Below are positions 23,736 to 32,112 of a DNA stretch of 64,000 bases, one piece after another. Position 1 is the first letter of the stretch; every line of letters starts with the position of its first letter. The position numbers were made by a program, and so were the translations under genes. Location of the stretch: positions 14,565 to 78,564 of the forward strand of contig JBAZEM010000010.1 of the NCBI GenBank assembly GCA_041653875.1, read 5' to 3'. A model generated the notes under the pieces. The model was not told the origin of the DNA. It saw only the letters and a list, made by a program, of their open reading frames with translations, and did not search any database. This DNA is from VSJD01 sp041653875 (GTDB taxonomy: Bacteria > Verrucomicrobiota > Kiritimatiellia > JAAZAB01).

Positions 23736-26201
23736 ATGATTCTTAGAGTTTTTTCCTGGCGCCGACATTGTGCGTTTGCCTGGGTTGCGCCGGTGGGCCT
23801 GTGCGCTTTCTTTCTGGCCGGCCCGGTCTGGGCGGGCGTGTGGCGTTTTGCCGTCGTCGGCGACACGCGCGGTGACGGAACGAATACCCCCGCTAATCCG
23901 TGGGTCAACACACCGGTCCTTTCAGCCATGGCTACGGCCATTTGCAACGATCAGGCCGAATTGGTGCTCGTTGTCGGCGACCTGATTTACGGCGATCCGG
24001 TATCCTCGCGCGGTACCAACATGGCCGCGCAGTATGCCCTGTGGACCAATGCCATGGCGCCGGTTTATCAAGCCGGCATCCCGGTCTATCCCATACGCGG
24101 CAACCACGACGCCTCGGGCGACAGCGCCGCGGGCACATCGTTCTTGACCGCCTTTCCCAACACGCCCCGCAACGGGCCGACCGGCGAGGCGGGCTTGACC
24201 TACAGCTTCACGCATAAAAACGCATTCTTCGCCGCCCTGGACCAGTACCGCGCCGCGCATACCGTCAACCAGGACTGGCTGACCGACCAACTGGCGCTCA
24301 ACACCAGGTCCCTCGTGTTCGTGTTCGGCCATGAGCCGGCGGTGCAGGTGAATCATGCCGATTGTTTGGCCGTGAACCGCGCGGCCCGCAACGCGTTTAT
24401 CGACAGCCTGATCGGCGCCGGGAGCCGCCTCTATTTCTGCGGGCACGATCATTTTTACGATCACGCCATCGTGAGCGCGCCAAACGGAGGGATCTTCCGG
24501 CAGTTGGTGGTCGGCTCCGGCGGCGCGCCATATTATGACTGGAGCGGGGTCTATGGCGCGGACTTTGGCGAAGGCGGCATGGCGACCAACGTCCGCCACG
24601 TCGGGCACACCAATGGCTACTGCTTGGTGACGGTTTCCAATTTTGCCGTGACGGTGGAATGGAAAGGTTCCAGTGACCTGGCAACTTGGCAAACCCGCGA
24701 CACGTTCCAATACAGCCTGCCTAATCCGGCCATGCGCCGCATCAACGATTATGATGGTGACGGCAAATCCGACCTGGCTTTGTACGATGAAACCAACGGC
24801 TATTGGACGGTCCTGTTTTCAAGCCGGTCCTTCGAGTCCGGGGCGCAACCGATCATGGGCGATATCGGCTGGCGGCCGGCGCCGGGCGATTACGATGGCG
24901 ACGGCAAAACCGACATGACCATCATGAATAAAACCGGCACATGGTGGATGCTTCTCTCGGGCAGTAATAATTTACCGGTGTCCACAAATTTTGGCGGGAC
25001 CGGCGACGATCCGGTCGGCCCGATCCCGGCCGATTATGACGGCGACGGCATAACGGATCTTGCCTATTATCAAAAAGCGTCGGGTGCCTGGGGAATCTCG
25101 TTCTCGGACAGCGGCCAGGCCGTGACCGCCCAATGGGGTGGGCCGGGTTTTATCCCCGCGCCGGCGGATTTTGACGGCGACGAAAAAGCCGATCCGTGTC
25201 TTTACGAGGAAGCGGCGGGCAAGTGGCATGTCGCGTTTTCCGGCAGCGGATACCAGGTGGCTTCCGGAATCTGGGGCGGCCCCGAATACCAGGCGATCCC
25301 CGCCGATTACGACAACGATGGCCGCGCGGACCTGTGTGTCTATAACAGGATCACCGGCGAGTGGCGGGTTCTGTTTTCCGGCAGCGGTTACACGAATTCG
25401 GCCGCCGCCATCTGGGGTGACGCCGATTACAAGCCCGTGCTCGGCGACTACGACGGCGACGGACGGGCGGATCCGACGGTGTATGCCGATTCGGTTCCCG
25501 AATGGGCCGCTTTGATTTCCGGCGCCAACTACAACGCCGCCCGCTTGAACTGGGGCGGACCAAACTGGGCGGCGGTTCAATCGCTCTGGCGCGAAGACCT
25601 GGTCGTCATGGCCTTCGGCGACAGCATCACTTATGGCGGCGGTAGCAGCAGCGACAGCCCCGCCACCGGTTACCCAAAACTTCTGGAGACAAAACTCAAG
25701 CAGTATTACGCCGGTTATTTTAGTTGCATTAACCAAGGCGTCGGCGGGGAAGACACGGAACAAGGCTTTGAACGGTTTGCCCAGGCTCTGGACGAAGCCC
25801 AGCCTGATCTTGTTCTGCTCATGGAGGGCACGAATGACGAGGTTGACAACGTCCCGTTCGAGCAAACCGAGGAAAACCTGAGCAATATGATCCGGATCGC
25901 GCTGAACAAAGGCGTCCCGGTGATCATCGCCACGATCCCGCCGGTAATTACCAACCAATACCGCGACCGCAGCGCCCAGATGGCGAACATCAGGGCCTTC
26001 AATCCGCGCATTTACGCCATCGCCGCCAGTTTCCATATTCCCGTGGCGCGGATATTCGAAGCCATCACCGCCGTTCCCGGCTGGGAGTCCCGCCTGATGG
26101 ATCAGCCCTCCGCCAACCATCCCAACGACGCCGGCCACAAGATCATCCGCGACACCTTTTACGCCCTCGTTTCCGCCGGCCTGAATGCCGGGCAATATTA
26201 A
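23736..26201 (+). CDS. Secreted metallophosphoesterase - FG-GAP repeat - SGNH hydrolase fusion
   Basis: An 821-residue exported protein. Signal peptide residues 1-33 end VWA. A calcineurin-like phosphoesterase domain (about 35-310) has VVGDTRGDG, VVGDLIYGD, IRGNHDASG, FGHEPAV and FCGHDHFYDH. Six repeats with calcium-binding loops such as DYDGDGKSD (about 330-615) resemble FG-GAP/VCBS propeller blades. The C-terminal SGNH hydrolase (from about 620) has FGDSITYGGG, MEGTNDE and HPNDAGH. Two catalytic domains of different type are joined by a propeller in one secreted polypeptide; substrates may be polysaccharide esters and phosphate esters. TTGACA at 23693 may be part of its promoter. Confidence 0.88.
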   Translation: MILRVFSWRRHCAFAWVAPVGLCAFFLAGPVWAGVWRFAVVGDTRGDGTNTPANPWVNTPVLSAMATAICNDQAELVLVVGDLIYGDPVSSRGTNMAAQYALWTNAMAPVYQAGIPVYPIRGNHDASGDSAAGTSFLTAFPNTPRNGPTGEAGLTYSFTHKNAFFAALDQYRAAHTVNQDWLTDQLALNTRSLVFVFGHEPAVQVNHADCLAVNRAARNAFIDSLIGAGSRLYFCGHDHFYDHAIVSAPNGGIFRQLVVGSGGAPYYDWSGVYGADFGEGGMATNVRHVGHTNGYCLVTVSNFAVTVEWKGSSDLATWQTRDTFQYSLPNPAMRRINDYDGDGKSDLALYDETNGYWTVLFSSRSFESGAQPIMGDIGWRPAPGDYDGDGKTDMTIMNKTGTWWMLLSGSNNLPVSTNFGGTGDDPVGPIPADYDGDGITDLAYYQKASGAWGISFSDSGQAVTAQWGGPGFIPAPADFDGDEKADPCLYEEAAGKWHVAFSGSGYQVASGIWGGPEYQAIPADYDNDGRADLCVYNRITGEWRVLFSGSGYTNSAAAIWGDADYKPVLGDYDGDGRADPTVYADSVPEWAALISGANYNAARLNWGGPNWAAVQSLWREDLVVMAFGDSITYGGGSSSDSPATGYPKLLETKLKQYYAGYFSCINQGVGGEDTEQGFERFAQALDEAQPDLVLLMEGTNDEVDNVPFEQTEENLSNMIRIALNKGVPVIIATIPPVITNQYRDRSAQMANIRAFNPRIYAIAASFHIPVARIFEAITAVPGWESRLMDQPSANHPNDAGHKIIRDTFYALVSAGLNAGQY

Positions 26202-26220
26202 TCCCAAGGATGCTCAATTT

Positions 26221-26994
26221 ATGATTTTACGCGGCTTCATCACCGCCATGCGGACGCTGACGATCCTGCCCATGCCGGGCAAGGACGCGGAGCGGATGGC
26301 CGATGCCTTGTATTACTTTCCGCTGGCGGGCGCGCTCGTTGGCGGGCTGGTGACGCTGATAACCTGGCTTTTTGGCGACGTTTTTGCTTGGCCCCTGGGC
26401 GCCGGCGCGGCCGGCGTGTTGGTGTCTTCCTGGGTCACGCGCGGCCTGCACCTGGATGGCCTGAGCGACGCGGTGGATGGCTTCTATGGCGCCGCCACCC
26501 GCGAGCGCCGGCTGGAAATCATGAAAGACCATCACGTCGGCGCGTTCGGCGTCGTGGCCATCGTGCTCGTGTTGCTGATAAAGACTGTGGCGCTTTGCCA
26601 ATTGGCAAGCTGCGGGCAGTGGGCCTGGATTCCGGTTCCGTTCATTCTTGCGCGCTTGATCCAGGTCCTGCTGGCCGCGACACTGCCCTATGCCCGCAAC
26701 GAAGGCGGCACGGCGGAAGCGTTTGTCAAACAAGCGGGCGCATCGCATTTTATCGTCGCCGCCATAGGTGCGCTGGTCTTGTGCGGATTATTGATCCAAC
26801 TCAGCGGGCTGGTGTTGCTGCTGGCCGCTTTTATCGCCGGGTATTTGCTGGCCCAATGGATGAAACGCACCTTCGGCGGCGTCACGGGCGACCTGTTGGG
26901 ATTTTCCAGCGAGCTGGTCGAGTGCTTGCTCCTGTTCGCCATCGCCGCGCTTTTACCCTGCCTGGCAAACTGGTTCCCAGGGTTTGTGGAATAA
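26221..26994 (+). CDS. cobS: Adenosylcobinamide-GDP ribazoletransferase
   Basis: Membrane enzyme joining adenosylcobinamide-GDP to alpha-ribazole, the last assembly step of cobalamin. The 257-residue protein has several hydrophobic helices and the CobS signature HLDGLSDAVDGFYGA with MKDHHVGAFGV following. Its start (ATG 26221) lies 20 bp after the hydrolase gene. No other cobalamin genes are in the window, although two cobalamin-type radical SAM proteins are encoded nearby. Confidence 0.93.
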   Translation: MILRGFITAMRTLTILPMPGKDAERMADALYYFPLAGALVGGLVTLITWLFGDVFAWPLGAGAAGVLVSSWVTRGLHLDGLSDAVDGFYGAATRERRLEIMKDHHVGAFGVVAIVLVLLIKTVALCQLASCGQWAWIPVPFILARLIQVLLAATLPYARNEGGTAEAFVKQAGASHFIVAAIGALVLCGLLIQLSGLVLLLAAFIAGYLLAQWMKRTFGGVTGDLLGFSSELVECLLLFAIAALLPCLANWFPGFVE

Positions 26995-27001
26995 AACCGG
27001 A

Positions 27002-27400
27002 CTATTCCGTCTTTTTAGTCACCTGCTCGACAAGTTTGTCGGCCTTGAAGAACTGCATCCATGTTTTTTCGGCGCATAGCCGCCGGATGACGAACAGCGG
27101 CGCGAGCGTATAGATCGCGCCGAGGAGCAGGAACGCCACGCTCACTGTCCACCAGTTTTGGAATGCCAGGTAAAGCAGCATCCCAAAGCCGATGTGCAGA
27201 AGCACGAACCCCGCGGCCAGCAGGCCGGCGCCCAGGACGATCGCCAGGACCGCCAGAAAGGCTTGCCTGGCCGCGCGCACGCCCTTGACGTAGCCGATGG
27301 CCGCTTCCAGCTTGATCAGATCCAGGGACGCCCGCCGGTATTTATTCAACAGCCATACGGAGGCCGTCACAAACAAGGTCCGTAAAAGACGTGTCCACAT
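27002..27400 (-). CDS. Small membrane protein, function unknown
   Basis: A 132-residue protein with three strongly hydrophobic segments (AFLAVLAIVLGAGLLAAGFVL, IGFGMLLYLAFQ and VSVAFLLLGAIYTLAPLFV). Looks like a YqjE/phage-holin-superfamily-III style protein. It is preceded on the same strand by a DUF883-like protein, the usual yqjD-yqjE type pairing. ATG 27400 has AAGGA five bases upstream. Confidence 0.6.
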   Translation of the reverse strand: MWTRLLRTLFVTASVWLLNKYRRASLDLIKLEAAIGYVKGVRAARQAFLAVLAIVLGAGLLAAGFVLLHIGFGMLLYLAFQNWWTVSVAFLLLGAIYTLAPLFVIRRLCAEKTWMQFFKADKLVEQVTKKTE

Positions 27401-27472
27401 AATTCCTTGTCGGTGCATGTAATCTGTTTTCGTATCAGCGGAAGGCCGTCTAAGACAACGACTGTTTCAAAG

Positions 27473-27538
27473 GTAGGGCGGTTTCGCCGAAACCGCCGCT
27501 TTCGATCCAGCATGGCGCGCTCGGCGAGCGCGCCCTAC
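27473..27538. repeat. REP-like paired-hairpin element (GTAG...CTAC)
   Basis: Outer arms GTAGGGCG (27473-27480) and CGCCCTAC (27531-27538). Inside are GGCGGTTTC-GCC-GAAACCGCC (27477-27497) and GGCGCGCTC-GGC-GAGCGCGCC (27514-27534). Loops GCC and GGC are reverse complements. Confidence 0.85.
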
Positions 27539-27587
27539 CCATGATTGTCCACCGGCTTGCCCACCATTTCGACCTCTGCCGTTCGTC

Positions 27588-27932
27588 TTACTTATTCCGC
27601 CCCAGGATGTAGCCGGCCAGCAGCGCGGCGACGGCGACCCCGCCGATATAAGGCCAGGGATTCTCGCGAACTTGCTCATCCACGTCGGCGGCGATCTCCT
27701 TGGCCTTCACCAATCCGAGATCCTTGGCCTGCAGGGCGGCGGCCATGGTTCGTTTCTTGGCGGCGGCCATCGCCTCGGCCATGCCGAGCTCGGCCTCGCC
27801 CAGCGCATCTTTCAGGTTATGGTATTTATTCGATACCAACACGCGCAATTCCTCCTTCTTTCCCTTGGCGGCATCTTCCAGCAGTCGCAAGGCCTCCGCG
27901 ATCTTTTCGTTGTTGGACAATGTTTGCTCCAT
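27588..27932 (-). CDS. DUF883-like (ElaB/YqjD) tail-anchored protein
   Basis: A 114-residue protein: a long charged, Ala-rich helical region, then VRENPWPYIGGVAVAALLAGYILGR, a C-terminal membrane anchor typical of ElaB/YqjD/DUF883 proteins, some of which tether ribosomes to the inner membrane. ATG 27932 has AAAGGAG seven bases upstream. Probably co-transcribed with the small membrane protein downstream. Confidence 0.8.
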   Translation of the reverse strand: MEQTLSNNEKIAEALRLLEDAAKGKKEELRVLVSNKYHNLKDALGEAELGMAEAMAAAKKRTMAAALQAKDLGLVKAKEIAADVDEQVRENPWPYIGGVAVAALLAGYILGRNK

Positions 27933-28084
27933 GATCGATACTCCTTTCATTTAATTTTTCACAGCATAGCGTGTGGCGGATGGAAGTCAAACCTTAATTT
28001 CAGGCAGCAGCGCGAATCTTTTGGTTGATTTCGCCGGTAGGCAGGATTATGTTGAATGTTAGGCTGTAGCGCCGCATCGAAAGA

Positions 28085-29338
28085 TTAATGCTTGAAACAG
28101 CGCTGGCCGGTGAAAACCATGGCGGCCCGGGCTTCGTTACAAGCTTCGATGCTTTCGAAATCCCGGTCCGAGCCGCCCGGCTGAATCACGGCCGTCACGC
28201 CCTCGCGCAGGCCGACATCCACGCCATCGCGGAACGGGAAAAAGGCGTCGGAAACCATGCAGCTCCCGGTGATCCCGCCTTTGCGCCGGCTGACCTCGCG
28301 ATCGATCTCGGCCTTGATGCCCGCGTCTTTCAAATCGTTGTAGGGGATCTTGTGCTGTTCCCAGCAAAGCCGGTCGGCCAATTTGCGATACGCCTTGTCG
28401 CGGGCGATTTCCGCCACGCCGACACGGTCCTGCTCGCCGGCGCCGATCCCGACTGTCACGCCGTCCTTGACAAAAACAACCGAATTGCTGGTCACGCCGC
28501 ATTCGATCAGCCAGCCGAAGAGCAAATCGTCGTATTCTTTTTCCGTCGGCAGGCGGTCGATCTTGTACTCCCTGCCTTTGTGCAGGGCTTGGGCGGGCAA
28601 CAACTGGGTTTTGTCGCGGGTCTGCGGCACGAAGGACCATTGCGCCACCAGGCCGCCATCCACCAGCGCTTTGAAGTCCACAACGCGCTGGGCGGCGAAC
28701 TCGGCCAGGCGCGTTATGTTGGCAATGCGCATGACACGCAGATTTTTCTTTTTGGCGAACAGCTCGAGCACCCCGGCGGCAAAGTCCGGGGCCGCCACCA
28801 CCTCGGCATATTGCTGGAGGATCAGTTCGGCCGTATCGCGGTCCACCGGGCGGTTAAGCACGATGGCCCCGCCGAAGGCCGCCACGCGGTCGGCCAGATT
28901 GGCGCGGGCATAGGCCTCGGCCAAGGTGGCGGCCTTGGCCACGCCGCAGGGATTGTTGTGCTTCACAATGGCCGCGCAGGGTGTTTCCATCAGGTAGCGC
29001 ATGATATTGAGGGCGTTATCCACGTCGGTGATATTGGTCTTGCCCGGATGCTTGCCCGACTGGAGTAGTTCGACGTCGGACGCCAGGTAGCGGCCAGACT
29101 GGATACTGCGCACCTCGCCCAGAGCCAAGTTGCCGTTGACCAGCTTGAACAGGGCCGCTTCCTGGCCCGGATTCTCGCCATAGCGCAGGCCTTTTTCGAC
29201 GCCATCAATCAACCAGCTCGCCTTCTCATAAACGAGCGTTTGCCGCGCGGCGCCATCCACAAAACTGATTTCCAGCCGCGGCGGAAAATGATCGTCCATG
29301 ATCGTCTTGTAGGTTGACTTGAAATCCTGAATGGCCAT
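28085..29338 (-). CDS. purH: Phosphoribosylaminoimidazolecarboxamide formyltransferase (stand-alone PurH C-domain)
   Basis: Catalyses formylation of AICAR, the ninth step of purine synthesis. The 417 residues correspond to the transformylase half of PurH: LRYGENPGQEAAL near residue 50, VKHNNPCGVA near 125 (conserved Lys-His), and the C-terminal SDAFFPFRDGVD and IQPGGSDRD motifs. The N-terminal MGS-like IMP cyclohydrolase domain of bifunctional PurH is missing; ATG 29338 has AGGAGGA upstream, and the frame before it shows no cyclohydrolase sequence. The cyclohydrolase must be encoded elsewhere. Confidence 0.92.
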   Translation of the reverse strand: MAIQDFKSTYKTIMDDHFPPRLEISFVDGAARQTLVYEKASWLIDGVEKGLRYGENPGQEAALFKLVNGNLALGEVRSIQSGRYLASDVELLQSGKHPGKTNITDVDNALNIMRYLMETPCAAIVKHNNPCGVAKAATLAEAYARANLADRVAAFGGAIVLNRPVDRDTAELILQQYAEVVAAPDFAAGVLELFAKKKNLRVMRIANITRLAEFAAQRVVDFKALVDGGLVAQWSFVPQTRDKTQLLPAQALHKGREYKIDRLPTEKEYDDLLFGWLIECGVTSNSVVFVKDGVTVGIGAGEQDRVGVAEIARDKAYRKLADRLCWEQHKIPYNDLKDAGIKAEIDREVSRRKGGITGSCMVSDAFFPFRDGVDVGLREGVTAVIQPGGSDRDFESIEACNEARAAMVFTGQRCFKH

Positions 29339-29508
29339 GACGCGCTTTCCTCCTGGTAAAAAGTCGATATGGAAGTTGGATGAGCGATGCGGAATGATGC
29401 CGGAATCCTGGGCAAAAGGCAAGCCGGGGAGTGACCCCGGAATCATCGCCCAAGGATTAAACAATGCCCGCTAAAAACAGCTTTCGACATCGTTCATGCG
29501 GAAACTAA

Positions 29509-29534
29509 CGCGGGCCTTGCCGGGCCCGCATTCA
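29509..29534. repeat. Hairpin repeat sharing a word with the arsR-arsC hairpin
   Basis: GAAACTAACGCGGGC followed by CTTGCC and GGGCCCGC. The first fifteen bases match the left arm of the repeat at 5518-5532. It lies at the end of the flavin reductase-like gene. Confidence 0.5.
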
Positions 29535-30032
29535 CTCGCCGTACGCGGACAAAATCTCGCCAAAGTAGATGCGGTGGTAGTCCTTGGCCGCATAGTTGTC
29601 TTGAATGGTTTTGTCGATAAAACCGCGCGGATCCATGTCCTGGCAGTATATTTTCCGGCATTCCAGAATGAAATTTGCCTCGTTATACGATGGCGCGGTC
29701 ACGCGCCGGGAAGCTTTCAAGGTGAGTTCGGTTTTGGCAAGTTTATCGCCGTCGCGCCCGGAGAGCGCGCCCAGGGTCTGCAAATCCTTGCGGTGCTTCT
29801 CGGGAAAAGCGCACAGGGTGAACGAATCCGATCGTTCGATATACGCGCGGGTGTGGCGTTGCGGCCTGACGACAATTTGCGCAAAAGGTTTTGCCCACAT
29901 ACAGCCGATACTGCCCCATGCCACCGTCATCATGTTGCAATCATCGAGGGCGCCGGCGGTCAACAATAACCACCGGTTCATCCATAGGTTGACGACATCG
30001 ATCGACAGCTCCGTTATGGCAACTTCACGCAT
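29532..30032 (-). CDS. Flavin reductase-like FMN-binding protein
   Basis: A 166-residue protein of the flavin reductase-like split-barrel family: WLLLTAGALDDCNMMTVAWGSIGCMW at the N-terminus is the usual FMN-contact strand pair, followed by VRPQRHTRAYIERSDSFTLCAF. Members are flavin reductases or flavoredoxins in anaerobes. Partner unknown. Gene stands alone between purH and a hairpin region. Confidence 0.85.
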   Translation of the reverse strand: MREVAITELSIDVVNLWMNRWLLLTAGALDDCNMMTVAWGSIGCMWAKPFAQIVVRPQRHTRAYIERSDSFTLCAFPEKHRKDLQTLGALSGRDGDKLAKTELTLKASRRVTAPSYNEANFILECRKIYCQDMDPRGFIDKTIQDNYAAKDYHRIYFGEILSAYGE

Positions 30033-30178
30033 TGGATTTCCTTTCTTCCCCGCCTTGGGAAGGAAATATTATTTTGGACAAGCATGCCTTGGTCGTGCTG
30101 TAATACTATGTTTGCCGTATTGGAAGTCAAGCCGCCTTCCGGCGCCCGTGAAAAAATATCCTCAATCGTAATGCCTCG

Positions 30179-30296
30179 GAACGTGTGAAAAAATCGCCCG
30201 GCGAGGGCGCCGGGCCTGCAACAACCCTCAAAAATATGGGGAAATTGTAGGCCGTGTGCCCTCACACGGCGTCCGGATTAATTTTTTCACACGTTC
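30179..30296. repeat. Paired-hairpin element with 16-bp outer arms
   Basis: Outer arms GAACGTGTGAAAAAAT (30179-30194) and its exact complement (30281-30296). Inner hairpins are GCCCGGCG-AGGG-CGCCGGGC (30196-30215) and GCCGTGTG-CCCT-CACACGGC (30251-30270), the latter preceded by GTAG (30247-30250). Loops AGGG and CCCT are reverse complements. Confidence 0.85.
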
Positions 30297-30356
30297 TCGG
30301 TTACATTGGGCGGATATGCGCATAACAGGTTTGGGTGTCGCACATCAGGCGCTGCT

Positions 30357-30403
30357 GCCGTTCGCCAGAACGGCGATCGGCGGTTCTATCGAACCGCATC
30401 TAC
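30357..30403. repeat. GAACGGC/GAACCGC hairpin pair with CTAC
   Basis: GCCGTTC-GCCA-GAACGGC (30357-30374) and GCGGTTC-TATC-GAACCGC (30380-30397), followed by ATCTAC. Member of a second hairpin family also found at 31973, 47781, 49111 and 52382. Confidence 0.7.
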
Positions 30404-30429
30404 AACCCGGCGTAATTGAGGCGTTATCC

Positions 30430-31872
30430 TCAATCCGCCCCGGGAATGGTGGGCGGAACCAGCGCCAGCGGCGCGGGCGCGCTCTCGATGACCCGCATCC
30501 GCTTCCAGCGCCCCTGGCGATAGCGCCAGCGGAACACCAGGGCCAGCGCGCAGACATAGGCCGACACGAAGCCCCAGATGATATAAAGCCCGGCATGGAA
30601 ATAAACCACCCCCGCCGTGACCGGCAGAACAACCAGCCCCAGCGACAGACCCGCAATCGTCCACCCGATGAATTTGGTGTCGCCCGCGCCGCGCAGCGCG
30701 CCGGAATAAATGACATTGATCGTATCGAACACGCTGTAAAAAGCGATAAAGCGCAGGACGCCCACGGTCAGACGCCGGACGACCGCAAACTCCGCGGCGT
30801 TCCCGCTCCGCGACTGAAATATATCGATCAGCCATCCCGGCGCCAGAATGAACAGCGCCGCCAGCGCCCACATATAGGCGCAGGTCAAGTGCAGGGCGCT
30901 GCGCGTGGCGGCCATGCCGTCCTCCGGGCATCCGCGCCCGATGGCCTGGCCCACCAGCGTGCTGACGGCGATCGAGAAACCGATCATCGGCATGAAAGCC
31001 AGCAGATTGATCGAGCAGGCGATATTGGTGGCCGCCAGCGCGTCGCGGCCCAGCCGTCCCGCCATCAGCAGAAATATGGTAAATCCGAAAATATCCACAA
31101 ACACCTGGATCCCGGCCGGCGTCCCGAATTTCAAGAGGCGTCCGAACAGAATGCGGTCGAAAGCCCACATCCGGCGCATGCCATAGACCCGATCGTTTTT
31201 TTCGCGGAACACCGCGCCGGCATAAAGCAGGAACATGACCGCCGAACTGGCCACCGTGGCCAAAGCGGAGCCGGTTATCCCCATTTCCGGGAACCCGCCG
31301 TACCCGTTGATGAGCATGTAATTCAACGGCACATTGAGCGTCACGCCGATGACATTGATAACCATGATGGGCGTGGTCAGGCCGCGCCCGGAATAAAAAC
31401 AGCTTAGCGCGTTCTGCAGAAGCCCGAACACGGATCCCAGCATGAGAATCCGGAAATAGATCGTCTCAAGCTCCTGAATCCGCGGCGCGTGGCCGGCCAG
31501 CCGGAACAGGCTTCCGCCCATGAAGGACAGGCCCGCCAGCAGAATGCCGGCGGCCAGCGCCAAATAGATCCCCTGCCAGACCGCGCTGCCGACCCGGCGG
31601 GGCAGATGCGCGCCGACATATTGCGCCACAAAGGTGTTGGTGAACTCGACCATGCCCATGAAAAAACACATGAACATGAAGGCCAACAGCCCCGCCGGCA
31701 CTGACGCCGCCAGGGTGTCCAGCGAGTAGCGTCCCAGGAACAGCCGGTCAGTGAACAGCATGACCGTATGCGAACTCATGCTGATAATCAGCGGCAGGCC
31801 GATCTTGAACACCGCGCGATAGCCGCCGGGCCGGCGCCAGTTTTCGACAAGGCGTTGGAAAAAGGAGGTCAT
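30430..31872 (-). CDS. MATE-family multidrug/toxin exporter
   Basis: A 480-residue protein with about twelve hydrophobic segments in two halves, as in Na+- or H+-driven MATE exporters. PLIISMSSHTVMLFTDRLFLGRYS is the first-helix signature, and NTFVAQYVGAHLPRRVG and the related second-half STLVGQAIGRG match the family repeats. Substrate unknown. Lies on the opposite strand from the RND adaptor gene 240 bp away. Confidence 0.93.
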   Translation of the reverse strand: MTSFFQRLVENWRRPGGYRAVFKIGLPLIISMSSHTVMLFTDRLFLGRYSLDTLAASVPAGLLAFMFMCFFMGMVEFTNTFVAQYVGAHLPRRVGSAVWQGIYLALAAGILLAGLSFMGGSLFRLAGHAPRIQELETIYFRILMLGSVFGLLQNALSCFYSGRGLTTPIMVINVIGVTLNVPLNYMLINGYGGFPEMGITGSALATVASSAVMFLLYAGAVFREKNDRVYGMRRMWAFDRILFGRLLKFGTPAGIQVFVDIFGFTIFLLMAGRLGRDALAATNIACSINLLAFMPMIGFSIAVSTLVGQAIGRGCPEDGMAATRSALHLTCAYMWALAALFILAPGWLIDIFQSRSGNAAEFAVVRRLTVGVLRFIAFYSVFDTINVIYSGALRGAGDTKFIGWTIAGLSLGLVVLPVTAGVVYFHAGLYIIWGFVSAYVCALALVFRWRYRQGRWKRMRVIESAPAPLALVPPTIPGAD

Positions 31873-31972
31873 ACGATTGGCCGGGTATACTAAATTCCGC
31901 TTGATTCGTCCATTGGATACACGTTATGATTTATCAAATTCATTGATTAGGCAACTAACGCCGCAACTATGC

Positions 31973-32030
31973 CGTTCTATCGAACGGCCCCTACACCGGA
32001 TTGGTGTAGCGACGGTTCGCGAGAACCGCA
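31973..32030. repeat. Three-hairpin repeat between MATE and RND adaptor genes
   Basis: GCCGTTC-TATC-GAACGGC (31973-31990), CTACACC-GGATT-GGTGTAG (31993-32011) and CGGTTC-GCGA-GAACCG (32015-32030). The order hairpin / CTACACC...GGTGTAG / hairpin is shared with the repeats at 47781 and 49111. Confidence 0.8.
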
Positions 32031-32112
32031 ACGGTTGAAACTGTGCATTTAATAAAGCCGCGCTTCATACCGCCGGGGCGCGGCCGGCATAGAACCGCCA
32101 ACGAGGCCAACC

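Larger units (their letters stand above)
30033..30429. other. Intergenic region with two structured repeats, no gene
   Basis: No supported coding sequence. It holds the paired hairpin with long AT arms at 30179-30296 and another hairpin pair at 30357-30403. The neighbouring genes are both on the minus strand, so this is the 5' region of the flavin reductase-like gene and the 3' region of the MATE gene. Confidence 0.65.

Noticed and set aside
24972..26207. 411-codon minus-strand frame opposite the secreted fusion gene
   Set aside because: Shadow of the plus-strand frame; its sequence has no motifs and the sense protein has full catalytic motif sets.
26000..26221. Cobalamin riboswitch upstream of cobS
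   Set aside because: The upstream region is coding sequence of the hydrolase gene with a 20-bp gap. No B12-box-like structure was recognised.
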